Origin: Richelia sp. SL_2_1
Lineage (GTDB): Bacteria > Cyanobacteriota > Cyanobacteriia > Cyanobacteriales > Nostocaceae
Direction: 5' to 3'
Assembly: GCA_012033205.1 (NCBI GenBank)
Contig: JAAUSO010000004.1
Location: 41,279 to 105,278, forward strand
DNA: 64,000 bases
This document shows, piece by piece, positions 18,391 to 27,860 of this stretch (positions are counted from its first letter, which is position 1; the number at the start of each line of letters is the position of its first letter). The notes under the pieces were generated by a model that worked only from the letters and a program-made list of their open reading frames with translations, was not told the DNA's origin and did no database searches. The translations under genes and the position numbers were made by a program.

Positions 18391-21300
18391 TTAATCTTGC
18401 CAAGCTTTATAGAAAGCATTGTAGGACATATTTTGGGCGCAGTACCAGATAAGATTGTAGCAAGTCACAACTTGATAACCAGCATGAAATCGCCAAAAGC
18501 GGTTTATGGGAGCTTTCAAAGCTGAAACAATTTCTTTAAAACTATCCTGGTTCAATGATTTGATTAAAGTTTCAGCCGCATCCCCAAGTATTTCGGGGTT
18601 ATTAGTTGACTTAATCAACTGTATGCTTAGACTAATTGCAGTTTGATTGCCGATTCCCATAAACGGTTCCTCAACGATACATCCGTCTTCCCTTGCAGCT
18701 ATAAATGGCTTGATAGAGCTTAATAATACTTTAGTCGCCGTCTTATTCCCAGGATCGATTGTTGCCAAAGCACAAGCTGCTTGCCAGCGCATTTCAAAGT
18801 ATTGATACTTGACAGATTGTATTCTGTCTGAATCTAAATTGGTTCTAAACATCGCGATGATTTCAGCCAATTTAACAGGAAGAAAGTTATTTAGTTTTGA
18901 ATTACAATCATCTTCAAACATTTCATCTTCTCGATCGTATTCATTTTTAATTGACCTGAGCAGTAAATTTTTAGGTAACTTGAGTACTTTCTCTAATGCC
19001 GCGATCGCTATTGGATTGTCGCTGCCAATTTCCGCTAAACTACAAGTTAGGTTTTCAAAAAGAAATTCATCTTTAGTTGACTCCAACAGTTCTACTAACC
19101 TTGAAATCGCCTTTGAGTTGCCAGGGTCAATTTTCCCTAAGTTATAAGCTACCTCAAAAACTGTGTTTTTATCCTTAGCCGAATCGAGCAGTTGTTTTAA
19201 TGCTGCGATCGCTTTTGAGTTACCTGGGTTAATTTTTCCTAAACATTCAGCAACTGCTAGGATATGGCGTGTTTCATCTTTAACCGAATCTAGCATTTGC
19301 TCTAATAGTGCGATCGTCTTTGGATTGCTATAACCAATTTCCGCTAAACTATAAGTTGCTTTTTTAAAGAGAGGTTTATCAGTACTAGATTTGAGCAGTT
19401 GCACTAAGGTTGAAATCGCAGTTGAGTTGTTAGGTTCTATTTTCCCTAATTTGTAAGCTACCTCAAAACGTGTGTTTTCATCTTTAGCGGAATCGAGCAT
19501 TTGCTCTAACCTTGATATAGCTGTTTGACGAGCAGATTCAGTTTTTAATAATTCCAACTCTCTCCATCCCCACTGAAATACCTTTACAGGTAAACATATG
19601 TAGTTCCCTAAAGCTAAAAGTGCTATCCGGTTTTGGGGATCAATCTTTATCAAGCTAATAATAGCTTCCAAAAATACTTCTTGTTGACTAGTATCACCTT
19701 CTTCTCCTAAACCAATTTTCTTTAGAAGAGAATTGTGAGTATGCTTAATTAGCTTCTGCTCTGTATCCTTGATTATTTTTTCTAAGACTGCGATTGTTTT
19801 TGGGTTACTAATAGCAATTTCTCCGAATCGAGAAATAATAGCAATCCTAAATAGATTAAGATCGAGTTCATCCCCAGTTGGCTCAAGTAGCTGTAGTAAG
19901 GTTGAAATCGCTTTTGAATTATTTGGTTCAACTTTCCCTAAGTAGTAAGCTAAGTCCAAACGGTTGTATTTGTTCTCACTTGAAGCGAGCATTTGTTCTA
20001 ACACTGCGATCGCATTTGAGTCACCAATAGCAATTTCTCCTAAACCCTCCGCTAACCGTAGACAAATATATTCGTCTTCTATAGAGTTGAGGAATAGCAC
20101 TAATTTGTTAATTAATAACTTCTTGATTTCTTCTAAGCGCCCCATTTCTTGTAGAGCGGTTCTAGCTCCTTGCTCTCTTGTTTGCCAACCGCAAAACGGA
20201 TTGAGTTGCTCTGAGAGATTGTAAATTAAGTCATCATCTAAATCATCTAAAAAGTTCCATTTGATAATTTGCTCCACGATTTGTTCGACACTATCACAAT
20301 CTTTATATTCTGCAATTCCTACTGCTGCTAGAAAGTTGGCTCGATATTCATAAAATCCTTTTCTACCAAAAAACTTAAAGAAAAGAGGTGTGCATCCATC
20401 CTCAAACTCGGTTATTGCTCGGATAAACTGATTTTTATTGTTTTTATGTACATCTTCTCGCCCCAACCAAAGTAAAATGACCTCTTTGCACTGCGGCTCA
20501 AAGATACGGTAAGGCTTATTTGCAACAGGTCTATTTTCGTGATTGCGGGGCAGAAAAAAGTCCCAATCATCAATCGCTGTTGCTGCAAAATATTCTTGAA
20601 ACGAAGATTGGAAAAAAGCATAAACAGGAGCATTAGTATCTGTATCTCGATAAACTAACTTCAGCCAACCGCAATCACAAGCCGACTTAAATAACTTTTC
20701 CCCCATCACCTTAACAGCTTCTTCTCCTAACCAAAACCGAGTTTGGCTATTTATTCCTGCTAAAGCTAATTTACCCAAAGCTTTATTCAAATTCAATTCT
20801 TGTTGCTTATTGTAAGTAATTGAGTGTAGCTTGGATTTCCATTCCCCATAAAAATCTCCGGCAAATCGCTGATAAAGTCCTGCCCTTGTCTGTGGCAAAC
20901 TTCCTTGATTGTTGTACCAAATTTGACACAACAATCCTAATAATAGAGGATTTTTGACTAACTCTCGGAGAAGCTGATACTGAGTTTCTTCTAATTTTGC
21001 CCGAAGTTGCGTTCCTATTAGCTGATTATTTGCAATAGCAAACCACTCCTTAATAAATTGCTCCACCTGTACTTGGGAAAAATCTAAAGTGCGATAAGTA
21101 TCAAAGTTGGCAAGGGGATTGTTCAACCTCAAATCCCATAAATTCAGCCGCGAAGTCAATGCTACCCGCGCATGAGCTACCCAACCAGACAACTGGCTCT
21201 GAATTGTTGCTAAAGCATTAGTAGATGAACTAACTGTCATCTCATCCAAGCCATCCAACAGCAGCCAAACACCACCAGTACGAAAACGTTCTTTTAGAGA

Positions 21301-21936
21301 TTCCTTGACTGCATTCCGATAAACTCTTGCTTCCGAATCGATGAAATTCAGTGCCTCTTCCAACCAATCCTTTAAAAGATAATTTTCTAAGCTTTTCTTT
21401 TTTAAATTGGCAAGGGAAATGTAAATGGGTAAACCTTTTTCGTTTTTATTTATCCAATCAGCAATTTTTGTTAATAGCGTTGTTTTACCAGATCCTGCTT
21501 CTCCCACGATCGCAATATGCTTGTTATTAGTTGAGTTAGATCCAATTACCTCCTTAAGAAAATTATCATGCTGATATTCCTTAGCGATCGCTTTGTTAAA
21601 TAGCTGATACAGCTTTTCTCCCTCAGCATCACTAGCACGCCGATGCTGTTGTTGTTTGCGTTCAACTAATCCCAATGGTACATATACGTTTAGCTCGAAG
21701 CCTAACTCAGTGGCTTTTTGTCGTAGTTGCTGCTTCTTTAAAACTTGGCTACAGACTTCGCGCCAGTCAATTTTGATAATTTTAGGAGAACTATCTCCTG
21801 GCTCCTCGATTATAATCTGAGAAATATATTGAGAAATATTTCCAGTCGTAAAGTTCCCTTGTACTTGAAGATTTTGAACCGCAGTTTGATTGGCTTCTTG
21901 ATTGACATTGGGAAAATGTTCTTTGCGATCGCTCAT
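18391..21936 (-). CDS. NACHT STAND ATPase with C-terminal HEAT-like repeats
   Basis: The 1181-residue protein has a short N-terminal motif VQGNFTTGNISQ (about 25-37), a NACHT ATPase with Walker A GEAGSGKT (145-152) and Walker B VWLLLDGLDEM (223-233), a helical wing region to about 600, and then HEAT/PBS-lyase-like repeats (about 640-1150) with recurring units such as NSKAISTLLQLLE, NPKTIALLEQMLDS and LGKIDPGNSKAI. STAND proteins of this kind sense a ligand with the repeats and oligomerise to trigger an effector; many are antiphage or cell-death switches. The upstream small gene (frameshifted here) ends 4 bp before this start and carries a matching G-N-F motif, so it is probably the effector partner. 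Confidence 0.85.
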   Translation of the reverse strand: MSDRKEHFPNVNQEANQTAVQNLQVQGNFTTGNISQYISQIIIEEPGDSSPKIIKIDWREVCSQVLKKQQLRQKATELGFELNVYVPLGLVERKQQQHRRASDAEGEKLYQLFNKAIAKEYQHDNFLKEVIGSNSTNNKHIAIVGEAGSGKTTLLTKIADWINKNEKGLPIYISLANLKKKSLENYLLKDWLEEALNFIDSEARVYRNAVKESLKERFRTGGVWLLLDGLDEMTVSSSTNALATIQSQLSGWVAHARVALTSRLNLWDLRLNNPLANFDTYRTLDFSQVQVEQFIKEWFAIANNQLIGTQLRAKLEETQYQLLRELVKNPLLLGLLCQIWYNNQGSLPQTRAGLYQRFAGDFYGEWKSKLHSITYNKQQELNLNKALGKLALAGINSQTRFWLGEEAVKVMGEKLFKSACDCGWLKLVYRDTDTNAPVYAFFQSSFQEYFAATAIDDWDFFLPRNHENRPVANKPYRIFEPQCKEVILLWLGREDVHKNNKNQFIRAITEFEDGCTPLFFKFFGRKGFYEYRANFLAAVGIAEYKDCDSVEQIVEQIIKWNFLDDLDDDLIYNLSEQLNPFCGWQTREQGARTALQEMGRLEEIKKLLINKLVLFLNSIEDEYICLRLAEGLGEIAIGDSNAIAVLEQMLASSENKYNRLDLAYYLGKVEPNNSKAISTLLQLLEPTGDELDLNLFRIAIISRFGEIAISNPKTIAVLEKIIKDTEQKLIKHTHNSLLKKIGLGEEGDTSQQEVFLEAIISLIKIDPQNRIALLALGNYICLPVKVFQWGWRELELLKTESARQTAISRLEQMLDSAKDENTRFEVAYKLGKIEPNNSTAISTLVQLLKSSTDKPLFKKATYSLAEIGYSNPKTIALLEQMLDSVKDETRHILAVAECLGKINPGNSKAIAALKQLLDSAKDKNTVFEVAYNLGKIDPGNSKAISRLVELLESTKDEFLFENLTCSLAEIGSDNPIAIAALEKVLKLPKNLLLRSIKNEYDREDEMFEDDCNSKLNNFLPVKLAEIIAMFRTNLDSDRIQSVKYQYFEMRWQAACALATIDPGNKTATKVLLSSIKPFIAAREDGCIVEEPFMGIGNQTAISLSIQLIKSTNNPEILGDAAETLIKSLNQDSFKEIVSALKAPINRFWRFHAGYQVVTCYNLIWYCAQNMSYNAFYKAWQD

Positions 21937-21940
21937 AGTA

Positions 21941-22401
21941 TTAGCTCTGTTGCTTCACGTCACCAATTTTGAAATTGCCACCAACCTCAACCTCAGTTAC
22001 AGCTTCCTCCGTAACTGAACCACCTCGTGTAGTTATTTGCTCTACGTCGCCGATTTCAGCATCACCTTTAATCTTATTGCCCTTAAAAAATATATGCTTG
22101 ATTTGCTCATCTGACTTCAACTCATGCATCAGTGCTTTTAGTTTCTTAGAAAATGCTTCATCATCTTCCATTTGCTCTGCCAACTCCCGCTCAAATCTAT
22201 TTTTATTCTTCTGGGAAGGATCTTCTTGTACTTTAGTAAATTTACCTTCTACTCCTTCTTTGTGAAACTTGTCACGAATGAGATTGTACAGTTGAGCAAT
22301 CTGATCGGAAATGCCTTTTCCTAATTGTTCGCCACCTTTTTCTAAAGCTTTTGAAAAGATTAAGCTGCGATCGCACTTGCTGTTAATGATAAAGGTTCCA
22401 T
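21941..22401 (-). pseudogene. Small partner of the NACHT protein, frameshifted
   Basis: A GGAGG Shine-Dalgarno at 22408-22412 precedes ATG 22401 (MEPLSLTASAIAA). A one-base shift near 22362 stops that frame, but the next frame continues IFSKALEKGGEQLGKG, then KNKNRFERELAEQMEDDE, and ends VEVGGNFKIGDVKQQS at 21941. The restored product is about 153 residues: a hydrophobic N-terminal helix, a charged helical middle and a beta-rich tail with two repeats (GDAEIGDVEQ, GGNFKIGDVK). The stop lies 4 bp from the NACHT start. Comparable small genes preceding NACHT genes are common in cyanobacteria. It could be a membrane-acting effector; with the shift it is broken unless the shift is an assembly error or is bypassed. 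Confidence 0.65.
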
Positions 22402-22719
22402 AAGTAACCTCCGAAGTTAAGAAATTTATCTGGATATCTAGTTAATATGTGGCAATGCGAGCATTTTTGGCATAGTAAGTACTTTAGAGCAATAAAATTT
22501 GAGATAAGTGGGTAAGCAAAATTAATTATATATTTACCACTGGGTTATATAGCTGTTCCCTATTCCCTATCAAAGTAAAATGTTAAATTTATCTTGCACG
22601 GGTACTTAAGCTGATGTGCAGCTAAATTGTATAAAGCAAAAATATCAAATTCTTGTAGTGCGGGCATCCTGCCCGCTAGTCAAATATAAACTAAATGCGT
22701 AACAGCTTATCAACCTGCA
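22402..22719. other. Intergenic region with GCGGGC palindrome
   Basis: No gene is apparent. It contains the NACHT-operon Shine-Dalgarno and the palindrome GCGGGCATCCTGCCCGC at 22660-22676, a small dispersed repeat type. Confidence 0.6.
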
Positions 22720-23535
22720 TTACTGACTGACTATATTCTGTACATGAACTTGTCCAAATCGAGAGAAAGTTAGACCAGCTAAGGTAAGTGAGCCTAAACC
22801 TAATACAGCGAATAATCCAATCATAAACGGATCTAACCCTTGACCAAAGTAGGGTTTAAGCAATTCACCTAAGAACACTGAAAAACCCAAGGTACCTGCT
22901 TTGATCAGAATAACAGGGGCAAGCAAATCGCCGAATGGTTTCTTGCGAAAGAGTAAAACCGCTCCAATTACTAATAAAGGCAAGACAAATGCTAAATCCA
23001 AAACCCAAACGGTGTTGATACCAGATGGAATACCACTTCCAATCGTTGACAGAATTTGCGATAACCAAACTATATAAAAAAGTGCAGATAAAAATAATAA
23101 ATATATGCTGATGATCTTACGTGGTATCTGCCGTTCTTCGACTCTTTGAAAGAAATCTAAATTGACATTGGCAAAGAATAAAATAGCGGCATAAACAGTT
23201 AATCCGACAACAGCGATATAGCACAGAAAGAAGCGATTATAAATTGCGTCAAATGCGTAGAGGGCATATGCATAAAAAAAGTATCCCGTCAAGCCCAGCC
23301 AAACAGTCCAAGCTCGATGCGCTCCCCTTCTAATCGCGACAAGACAAACCAGCAGTCCTAACGATGCAACCAAGGAAATAATATCCTGGCTGATTACTCC
23401 AGGTAAAAGCTCTTCTGGTGTAAACGGTAAGTAGATTTGATTATTGAGGATACCGACAAATGAAATTACACTTGCGATCGCAGCAGTTAAACCAGAAAGA
23501 ATAAATAGTGGAGTTTGGCGTTCTATAGGAATCAT
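22720..23535 (-). CDS. Eight-helix membrane protein of unknown function
   Basis: This 271-residue protein is almost entirely hydrophobic with about eight predicted membrane helices (for example PLFILSGLTAAIASVISFVG near the start, YIAVVGLTVYAAILFF and LLAPVILIKAGTLGFSVFLG later) joined by short loops. No catalytic motif is recognisable. The start MIPIERQTP is the only good ATG. A TTCTTCACAAGTTCCTCA direct repeat lies about 99 nt upstream, placing it in the same putative regulon as the hydrogenase and persulfide dioxygenase genes. Confidence 0.7.
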   Translation of the reverse strand: MIPIERQTPLFILSGLTAAIASVISFVGILNNQIYLPFTPEELLPGVISQDIISLVASLGLLVCLVAIRRGAHRAWTVWLGLTGYFFYAYALYAFDAIYNRFFLCYIAVVGLTVYAAILFFANVNLDFFQRVEERQIPRKIISIYLLFLSALFYIVWLSQILSTIGSGIPSGINTVWVLDLAFVLPLLVIGAVLLFRKKPFGDLLAPVILIKAGTLGFSVFLGELLKPYFGQGLDPFMIGLFAVLGLGSLTLAGLTFSRFGQVHVQNIVSQ

Positions 23536-23633
23536 GATTGCTTATCCCTTGCATATCTCGTTACTTTAGCAAAGAAATTTTTCACTAATTACAAGCAATA
23601 TTTTATCTAAAATCAAAGGTTAGGGAAATATGT

Positions 23634-23651
23634 TGAGGAACTTGTGAAGAC
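23634..23651 (-). promoter_or_regulatory. TTCCTCACA direct-repeat operator upstream of membrane protein
   Basis: In gene sense it reads GTCTTCACAAGTTCCTCA, then 10 nt and CTAACC. It lies about 99 nt before the start at 23535. Confidence 0.72.
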
Positions 23652-23745
23652 GCGGAAAAGATTTGTATGCTTTTAAATTTAGATGCAGACCTAACCTCTG
23701 GCAGGGAAGGAGGCAATAAAGCCTCTCTCCATGTGGTCTAATGTA

Positions 23746-23768
23746 AAGACGTTGCAGTGCAACGTCTC
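23746..23768. repeat. GAGACGTTGCANTGCAACGTCTC palindrome, copy 2
   Basis: AGACGTTGCAGTGCAACGTC between the membrane-protein promoter and the end of the M4 protease gene; near-identical to copy 1 at 2310. Confidence 0.85.
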
Positions 23769-23825
23769 CTTGAGGTTTTTGGCTAGTTACGAATAAATTA
23801 TCAGCACTAATGAAAAAGATTACTA

Positions 23826-25418
23826 CTAAATAGGAATTCCTCGTTCGGCTTCAAAGATTCGCTTAATGGTTGCTTTGTACTCACCACCACACCAGTATTG
23901 ATCGATGAGCAGGAGTATATCTTTAGCGTACTTGAATGTAGGGGAAGTTGTTCCCAAAATAAGTACACTACCGAAAATCAGGAAGTCGGAAACTTCTTGT
24001 CCGAGTTCTTTTTTCAAATCCCAGCAAGCTCCTGACCAAACTTTACCGCGAGCATGAGGTTGTGTTGGAGCATCAGGATATCTTAAATTATTGTCGCAAT
24101 TGCGAATCACTCCACTTGCTTCGGGAGCAGGCACAACATACTCACCAACTTCAGAATCATCTGTTAAAGAGGCTGCGAAATAATCAGAATAACCTTCGTG
24201 TAATGCTGCTCCTTCAGTTCCGAACATACCAGGGTGATATTCATCTATTAAGGCATGAGTGAACTCGTGAGCAACTACATCGACTTCCTTAGCCAAGTCT
24301 CGGAGTCCGTAGGCATTTCCTGGATAACTACCATCACCAAAGTAGATTTGCCCTGTTGCGGAACTGTAATATGCATTGTCGTAGTTAGTTCCGGTATGAA
24401 CGTTTGCAGCTAATTGTCCATTGTTAGCCTTGCCATAAAGGTTGTTAACTTTGAATCCTCGGAATCCTAAATTGAGAAAGTATTGGTAAACTTTTTCCAC
24501 AGCATAATACACCTGACATTCATCAAAATGGGTATTGTCAGGAGAAAAGTCAAATCGATAATTGCTGCTTGCCATTGCGGCTGGTGCATCTTCGTTAATT
24601 ACCTTACAATATTCACCATCTAATTTATTGTAGGGAGACTTGATATCCCGCAACATCACTGTTTTCAGGGCTGTATCCTCTGGATTTTCAGGGTAAACTC
24701 TTGCCCGAGGAGCAAAGTAATGTGAATGGAACATCATCGAGTTATAGCTGTCCACAATTTCCCCATTTTGGACATCAATGAAGTATTCCCAGTCACCCAA
24801 GGGATTTTCAGCCGGAACGGTTAAGTGATAAGTTTCTACGTGTCCCTGCTGGGTGGGATAAAGGACGGTTTTATGGGTAATGGTACCTCTTAATTCCATT
24901 GCTTCTCCCAAATCTTTTCGAGCAATCTGACGAGCCTCTTTCAGAGATATAGTCTTCTCGCTACGTTGAACGGAAATTTGGGGACGCAAACCACTTGTCA
25001 CCATCCGAACTTGATTCTTATCATCTACACCTACCAAAACACTTGCCCCAAAAACGGGTAATCCCTGGTGATTTTGCTGGAGACGAATAAACTGTAGTCC
25101 GTTCCACTCAAAAGAGTCAACTTGAGTTAGCTCCTCTGCGTCGTCTGCACTTATCCCTAAAACTTTAGGGTTTTCCATCAAGAAGGATTGGCTGACTCCT
25201 GTCGCAGTACCTGCCATTGCCATCGATAGTTTACCTTCGATCCAGCTAGGAGTTCCAGTCATGGTATTCCATTTCAGAGAAGCTCCCGGATGCTTTTCTA
25301 AAAGTGCTTTGCTTTCTTGCGAAGCAAAGGCCATTGGTTGTACAACTGTATCGGATAATAAAGCATCAATACGATTTCTGTTAGCAGGGTGACGTAAGCT
25401 AGATTCTTCATGAAACAT
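23826..25418 (-). CDS. M4 (thermolysin-like) metallopeptidase
   Basis: The 530-residue protein has an N-terminal FTP-type propeptide (about 60-210), then the M4 catalytic domain with the zinc motif HEFTH (about residues 383-387, in VVAHEFTHALIDEY) and the downstream Glu zinc ligand in ALHEGYSDYF. DNNLRYP and HARGKVWSGACWDL belong to the C-terminal catalytic lobe. No signal peptide is present, as in protealysin-type M4 enzymes, so the route of export is unclear. It cleaves peptides before hydrophobic residues. The upstream region has a near-perfect TTCCTCACAAGTTCCTCACA operator 64 nt from the ATG, and the next 30 bp also match the promoter at 27051. Confidence 0.9.
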   Translation of the reverse strand: MFHEESSLRHPANRNRIDALLSDTVVQPMAFASQESKALLEKHPGASLKWNTMTGTPSWIEGKLSMAMAGTATGVSQSFLMENPKVLGISADDAEELTQVDSFEWNGLQFIRLQQNHQGLPVFGASVLVGVDDKNQVRMVTSGLRPQISVQRSEKTISLKEARQIARKDLGEAMELRGTITHKTVLYPTQQGHVETYHLTVPAENPLGDWEYFIDVQNGEIVDSYNSMMFHSHYFAPRARVYPENPEDTALKTVMLRDIKSPYNKLDGEYCKVINEDAPAAMASSNYRFDFSPDNTHFDECQVYYAVEKVYQYFLNLGFRGFKVNNLYGKANNGQLAANVHTGTNYDNAYYSSATGQIYFGDGSYPGNAYGLRDLAKEVDVVAHEFTHALIDEYHPGMFGTEGAALHEGYSDYFAASLTDDSEVGEYVVPAPEASGVIRNCDNNLRYPDAPTQPHARGKVWSGACWDLKKELGQEVSDFLIFGSVLILGTTSPTFKYAKDILLLIDQYWCGGEYKATIKRIFEAERGIPI

Positions 25419-25481
25419 ATGAATACTCCTTTTTTCTTTAACTTGCTTGTTGTCTTCGATTTCAAAATTAGGAGAAAAATG

Positions 25482-25500
25482 TGAGGAACTTGTGAGGAAA
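25482..25500 (-). promoter_or_regulatory. TTCCTCACA direct-repeat operator upstream of M4 protease
   Basis: The best copy: TTCCTCACAAGTTCCTCACA in gene sense, then CTAATTTTGAAAT. The last half-site is 10 nt from CTAA. Confidence 0.85.
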
Positions 25501-25710
25501 TTTACCTAATAGTTAAAAATCATGCTAGTCTTTTCAACAATTTGATTTAAAGTATATTTTTTGCAAAGACTTTTTGTGCATATATTTGAGTTGCAGTAAT
25601 CATGCAAGTTCAATTTAGGATTATTCTCTCAATGTATAAAATATTGGTGTATAAGTTAGATAAGAAGGTTACTTCAAAGACTTGAAATTTATCTCTATTC
25701 ACGGTTTATG

Positions 25711-25752
25711 AGAGATAGGTAATTTCTTCTGGCTCTACAATTACCTATCTCT
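25711..25752. terminator. Hairpin after the 394-residue exported protein gene
   Basis: Perfect 14-nt arms AGAGATAGGTAATT and AATTACCTATCTCT with a 14-nt loop, just past the stop at 25759 of the minus-strand gene. There is no long T-run, so it may act as an mRNA-stabilising or factor-assisted terminator. Confidence 0.65.
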
Positions 25753-25758
25753 GTTTAT

Positions 25759-26943
25759 TCACTTAGAATTATGAACCTTTGTGAAACCAGTATGATAATC
25801 GTGGACATTAGAAAGCACAATCGATGCATTTGTGTCGTAAACAATATATTTCACAATTACACCACCGCTATGACGCAAGCGATTGCTTAGAAAACTTTGG
25901 CTTGTACGGTTGGTGCCACCAGCAAGAATTTCCACAGATATAAAATATACCTTATTTTGTTCGGAATCTACAATTGATTGAAGACTTCGGGAGCTAGCAA
26001 TGGCTTCCAAAAGACTTTTTCCTGTATTTTGATTAGTTAATTCCCCAACTAGTTGATCGAAAGACTTATTGACTTCTTTTAACTTAGCCAACTGCTGTGG
26101 AGTTAAATTAGGAATTGTCTTTTGTGCTTGATAATTAAGCCGTTGCAAATTACTGATATCTTTGAGAATACTTTCAATTGCATCTTCTCTAACCAAAGGA
26201 TATTCTGCTGGGTAATAAACCGATACATTAGATCGATCTGCCTCTCGAAATTTAGAACTGAGTTTTGCAACAAATGCTTTGGTGTTTACGTCAACTGATG
26301 TCCCCTTGTAAGTCTCATTCACTCTAAAGAAGGGTAACAAATCGAATAAAAAACCAGCTGTAGCTGTGGCACTAGGATCTATAAAAGAAGAACCATCATC
26401 GTCGGGAATCTCTATATTATCAGGTATCAATTCTTGATAATCTTTTTTGATTGAATTAATTCGAGCCTTGAAGAGTTCATAATCCAGTTTTGCAAATGCA
26501 AATGGTACTGCTTTTCCATCAAAAACAATTAGAGAAACTTTAGAACCGACTTTATCAAGTATCTCAGTTTTGATTTCTTCAGTTACTACTTCCATGATTC
26601 GATTCATGGATTGGTAGGCTAGAACTGTATTTTCAAATGTTACCTTGTCATCGGCTGAAATTGTGCCTAATGGTGCATTAGATGAATCAATATCTGGTAA
26701 TAATGCTTCTGCTGCCGCTCTTTGAGCTTCTATCCGAGCTTTCTTATTCTCTTCAAGTTTCGTCCTTTCCTCCTCAATTTTATTTTCATTTTGTAATTTT
26801 TCTATTTGTTCTTTCTGCTCCTCAATAGTCTGCCCCAAAACTTGAGAATTTATTCCAATTCCAAACAAGCTTAATACAGTAATCAAAGTAAAAAACGTTG
26901 TGTACTTGAACACTATTTGAAACTTATTGTTATTCATAATCAC
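25759..26943 (-). CDS. Exported coiled-coil protein of unknown function
   Basis: The 394-residue protein has an N-terminal signal or anchor helix (VFKYTTFFTLITVLSLFGIG, about 8-27), then a charged coiled coil (about 38-75, EEQKEQIEKLQNENKIEEER) and a mixed domain with DKVTFENTVLAYQSMNRIME and, near 325-385, VYFISVEILAGGTNRTSQSF. I do not recognise the family. A TTCCTCACGAAATCCTCACA element sits 108 nt upstream, and the surrounding 60 bp are nearly the same as in the M4 protease promoter. The hairpin at 25711-25752 follows the gene. Confidence 0.7.
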   Translation of the reverse strand: MIMNNNKFQIVFKYTTFFTLITVLSLFGIGINSQVLGQTIEEQKEQIEKLQNENKIEEERTKLEENKKARIEAQRAAAEALLPDIDSSNAPLGTISADDKVTFENTVLAYQSMNRIMEVVTEEIKTEILDKVGSKVSLIVFDGKAVPFAFAKLDYELFKARINSIKKDYQELIPDNIEIPDDDGSSFIDPSATATAGFLFDLLPFFRVNETYKGTSVDVNTKAFVAKLSSKFREADRSNVSVYYPAEYPLVREDAIESILKDISNLQRLNYQAQKTIPNLTPQQLAKLKEVNKSFDQLVGELTNQNTGKSLLEAIASSRSLQSIVDSEQNKVYFISVEILAGGTNRTSQSFLSNRLRHSGGVIVKYIVYDTNASIVLSNVHDYHTGFTKVHNSK

Positions 26944-27050
26944 CTACCAACCCAAGACGTGGTGAACTATTAAACTAGGAAAGAATATAAGTTGTTCTCC
27001 TTCTTTTTGAGTGGTTTATTGTCTACAATTTCAAAATTAGGACAATAATG

Positions 27051-27069
27051 TGAGGATTTCGTGAGGAAA
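27051..27069 (-). promoter_or_regulatory. TTCCTCACA direct-repeat operator upstream of exported protein
   Basis: Gene sense TTTCCTCACGAAATCCTCAC, then 10 nt and CTAATTTTGAAATTGTAGAC. This downstream stretch nearly duplicates the M4 promoter. Confidence 0.8.
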
Positions 27070-27561
27070 TCTAATTATGCGTAAAAAATATAGCCAGTGT
27101 TATTGTTGCACCAATTTTGAGTATATTTATTTAAAATGGTTGCTATAGTAAGCTTGAGGCTGTCGATATTATGCAAAGATTATTTTTGTTTATTTTATTT
27201 TTGTATTAGAAAATACTTAGAAGCTAATAAGCGATAGAACGCAATCCTTTGATTGTCACCCCCGATACACCTTTAGTTGAGGTGATTCAGCTAATGAGTC
27301 AGGGGTGGGTAAGAAGTTGTCATCTCGATCAAAATCATTCCTCTTCAGATAAAAATCAGGTGGCGTCAGTACACAGCAGTTGCGTCTTGGTAACGCAGGA
27401 TTCGCAGTTGATTGATATTTTTACTGAACGCGATCTGATGCAGTTGCTTGCTGCTGGCAGAATATTACATGAGAAAACTATTGCAGAAGTGATGAGCCAG
27501 GAAGTCGTGACGCTAAAAGCTTCTGAAGTTGAAGATGTTTTTACCGTCTTGAGTTTAACTT

Positions 27562-27595
27562 GCGATACGCGAAGCGTCACGCCTCCGGCATATCG
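27562..27595. repeat. In-frame palindromic dispersed repeat inside CBS domain
   Basis: GCGATACGCGAAGCGTCACG followed by CCTCCGGCATATCG. It inserts about nine residues (CDTRSVTPPAYR) where the paralogue has MRRYQ. Same family and same reading frame as 103-137. Confidence 0.8.
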
Positions 27596-27816
27596 GAATA
27601 TTCGTCATCTACCAATTGTTGATGAGCAAAACCAACTTCTGGGGATAATTACCCCCCAAGGAATGCGAAGAGCGCTTCATCCTACCGAGTGGTTGAGATT
27701 TCGCCGAGTTGCTGAAGTGATGAATACCCAAGTTCTTCATGCACCTCCAACAATATCGGTGTTAGATGCAATCAAATTAATGGTTGAACATCATGCTAGC
27801 TGTGTAGTGATTGTAC

Positions 27817-27860
27817 GGGGGGCAATGGGCAATGGGCATGGGGCATTGGGCATTGGGGAT
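27817..27860. repeat. Heptanucleotide STRR array inside CBS domain
   Basis: Units GGGCAAT/GGGCATG/GGGCATT in tandem, translated in frame as GAMGNGHGALGIGD. It resembles STRR1-type repeats of heterocystous cyanobacteria. Confidence 0.8.
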
